This document shows, one piece after another, positions 6,139 through 6,958 of a stretch of DNA of 6,958 nucleotides. Source of the stretch: an uncultured Opitutales bacterium (GTDB lineage: Bacteria; Verrucomicrobiota; Verrucomicrobiia; Opitutales; Intestinicryptomonadaceae); contig URYY01000112.1 of the NCBI GenBank assembly GCA_900552245.1, positions 1-6,958 on the forward strand. The letters are read 5' to 3'. The notes under the pieces were generated by a model. That model had not been told where the DNA came from and made no database searches. It saw only the letters and a list, made by a program, of their open reading frames with translations. Numbering within the stretch: the stretch's first letter is position 1; each line of letters begins with the position of its first letter. Both the position numbers and the translations under genes were made by a program.

Positions 6139-6211
6139 ATACGGCGAATTGCAACTACTCATAGACTTTGCAAACAAAGTATAAATAATAAGATAAGTAT
6201 TGAGCAGACAT

Positions 6212-6238
6212 CTTAGCCCTTGCAACGCAAGCGCTAAG
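6212..6238 (+). terminator. Strong hairpin after glycerate kinase, possible terminator or attenuator
   Basis: CTTAGCCCTTGC (6212-6223) and GCAAGCGCTAAG (6227-6238) form a 12-bp stem with one C-C mismatch and a 3-nt AAC loop. It starts 74 bp after the kinase stop. There is no T-tract on either side, so it is not a standard intrinsic terminator. Its right arm overlaps by 3 nt a second, weaker hairpin, AAGTTC/GAACTT (6236-6253). The rest of the 6139-6364 spacer is A-rich, with TTGACG (6292-6297) and TTGCAA (6312-6317, 16 bp before TTTAAC) as poor promoter candidates for the esterase gene. Confidence 0.35.
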
Positions 6239-6364
6239 TTCACTCAAGAACTTCCATAAACAGAAAAAACTCATAAAAAACAAAATGACAGTTGACGGAT
6301 TTCACAAATTCTTGCAAAAATTTTTAAACCTGTTTTAACTACAGAAAACTTATTTATGGAACTT

Positions 6365-6958
6365 ATGAAGCGCTTACTAATTCTGATATTTGCGGGCTTG
6401 CTTGCCCTATCAAACTCGGCGACAGCCGCTATAAATAAAGAGATAGAAAACCGCCCCGACTTGGCGGATTACGACACAGCCCCGTTTATAGACATATGGC
6501 AGGGCGTAAAAATGCCCGGCAAAGTATCTGCAAAGGGTGCCGAAGTAATGAAGGGCGAATTTGGCAAAAATAATCAGCGCAAGGGCTTTGTAATAGAAAA
6601 CGTATCAAAACCAAAAATTCAGTTTTACGATATAAAGGGCTTAAAAGACGCCCCCGCTATGCTCGTCTGCCCCGGAGGCGCATACCTTAGTTTGCAATAT
6701 TCAAACGAGGGCCTGAGAGTCGCGCGCTTTTTAAATACGCTCGGCATAAAGGCCTTCATTTTAAAGTACCGAGTGCCCTACAAAATGGACGAGCGAGACC
6801 CCATAAATATGGACGCACAGCGCGCAATTAAATACATACGCGCAAACGCAAAAAAATTTGGCGTAGATCCCAACAGAATCGGCATGATAGGCTTTTCGGC
6901 GGGTGGTAACCTCACCGCTTGGATGTCTTGCAACTTCGATAAAGAGCTCTACAAGCCC
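6365..6958 (+). CDS. Secreted alpha/beta-hydrolase, acetyl esterase type (5' part only)
   Basis: The first 198 codons are present; the gene runs off the right edge. Residues 1-21 are a signal peptide (MKR, a hydrophobic core, likely cleavage ATA|A), so the enzyme is exported. The folded part begins near 83 and shows the esterase/lipase pattern: CPGGAY (102-107), which supplies the oxyanion hole, NEG (114-116), FLNTLGIKAFILKYRVP (122-138), MDAQRAIKYIRANAKKFGVDP (149-169), and the nucleophile elbow GFSAGG with Ser178. The catalytic Asp and His lie beyond the window. Such enzymes typically remove acetyl groups from xylan or other plant polysaccharides; the substrate here is inferred. ATG at 6365 is preferred because the signal peptide begins MKR there and GGA lies 4 nt upstream, but the in-frame ATG at 6356 would add only MEL and is possible. 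Confidence 0.85.
   Translation, partial: MKRLLILIFAGLLALSNSATAAINKEIENRPDLADYDTAPFIDIWQGVKMPGKVSAKGAEVMKGEFGKNNQRKGFVIENVSKPKIQFYDIKGLKDAPAMLVCPGGAYLSLQYSNEGLRVARFLNTLGIKAFILKYRVPYKMDERDPINMDAQRAIKYIRANAKKFGVDPNRIGMIGFSAGGNLTAWMSCNFDKELYKP

Noticed and set aside
6164..6180. GACTTTGCAAACAAAGT resembles the CRISPR repeat core GACTTTACAACAAAGT, next to hairpins, as in a tracrRNA gene.
   Set aside because: The likeness is confined to a short palindromic core present on both strands and needs an indel. The flanks do not pair with the rest of the repeat, and the site is 6 kb from the array with no cas gene nearby.

Overview
The window comes from a diderm (Gram-negative-type) bacterium. Three predicted outer-envelope lipoproteins, a CsgG-family protein and an LpoB-family protein all need an outer membrane. 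Coding DNA has moderate GC, the spacers between genes are AT-rich, starts are mostly ATG with a recognisable Shine-Dalgarno sequence, and TAA, TAG and TGA all act as stops. The exported acetyl-esterase-like hydrolase and the overall flavour recall the Verrucomicrobiota/Lentisphaerota side of the PVC group, but this is an impression and not a demonstrated assignment.

Layout. (1) Positions 1-111 look like the edge of a CRISPR array that continues beyond the left end: one full 36-bp repeat, one 30-bp spacer and one terminal repeat whose last 8 bp have decayed. The 66-bp period and the GTT...AAT repeat ends fit type II-C best; no cas gene is in view. (2) A perfect 13-bp inverted repeat at 109-145 is a leftward intrinsic terminator whose T-tract lies inside the terminal repeat. 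(3) Positions 168-4786 hold five genes on the minus strand, read right to left with gaps of 58, 10, 11 and 25 bp: a secreted two-domain protein of unknown function, a CsgG-family protein with a FlgT-C-like tail, a COG3014-type helical-repeat lipoprotein, a YcfL-type lipoprotein and an LpoB-type lipoprotein. (4) A divergent AT-rich intergenic region (4787-5016) separates them from (5) a rightward type II glycerate kinase (5017-6138). (6) A 226-bp spacer with a strong hairpin follows, then (7) the first 198 codons of a secreted alpha/beta-hydrolase of the acetyl esterase type, cut by the right edge.

How the genes may work together. YcfL and LpoB are neighbours in enterobacteria, and LpoB there activates the peptidoglycan synthase PBP1B from the outer membrane. 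Here they sit in one apparent transcript with a COG3014 protein, a CsgG relative and an extra CsgG/LpoB-like protein, with no curli subunit genes in view. The natural reading is an envelope-spanning lipoprotein complex acting on the cell wall or on outer-membrane export, whose composition has not, to my knowledge, been experimentally defined. The glycerate kinase and the esterase belong to carbon metabolism and polysaccharide de-acetylation and show no evident link to the operon.
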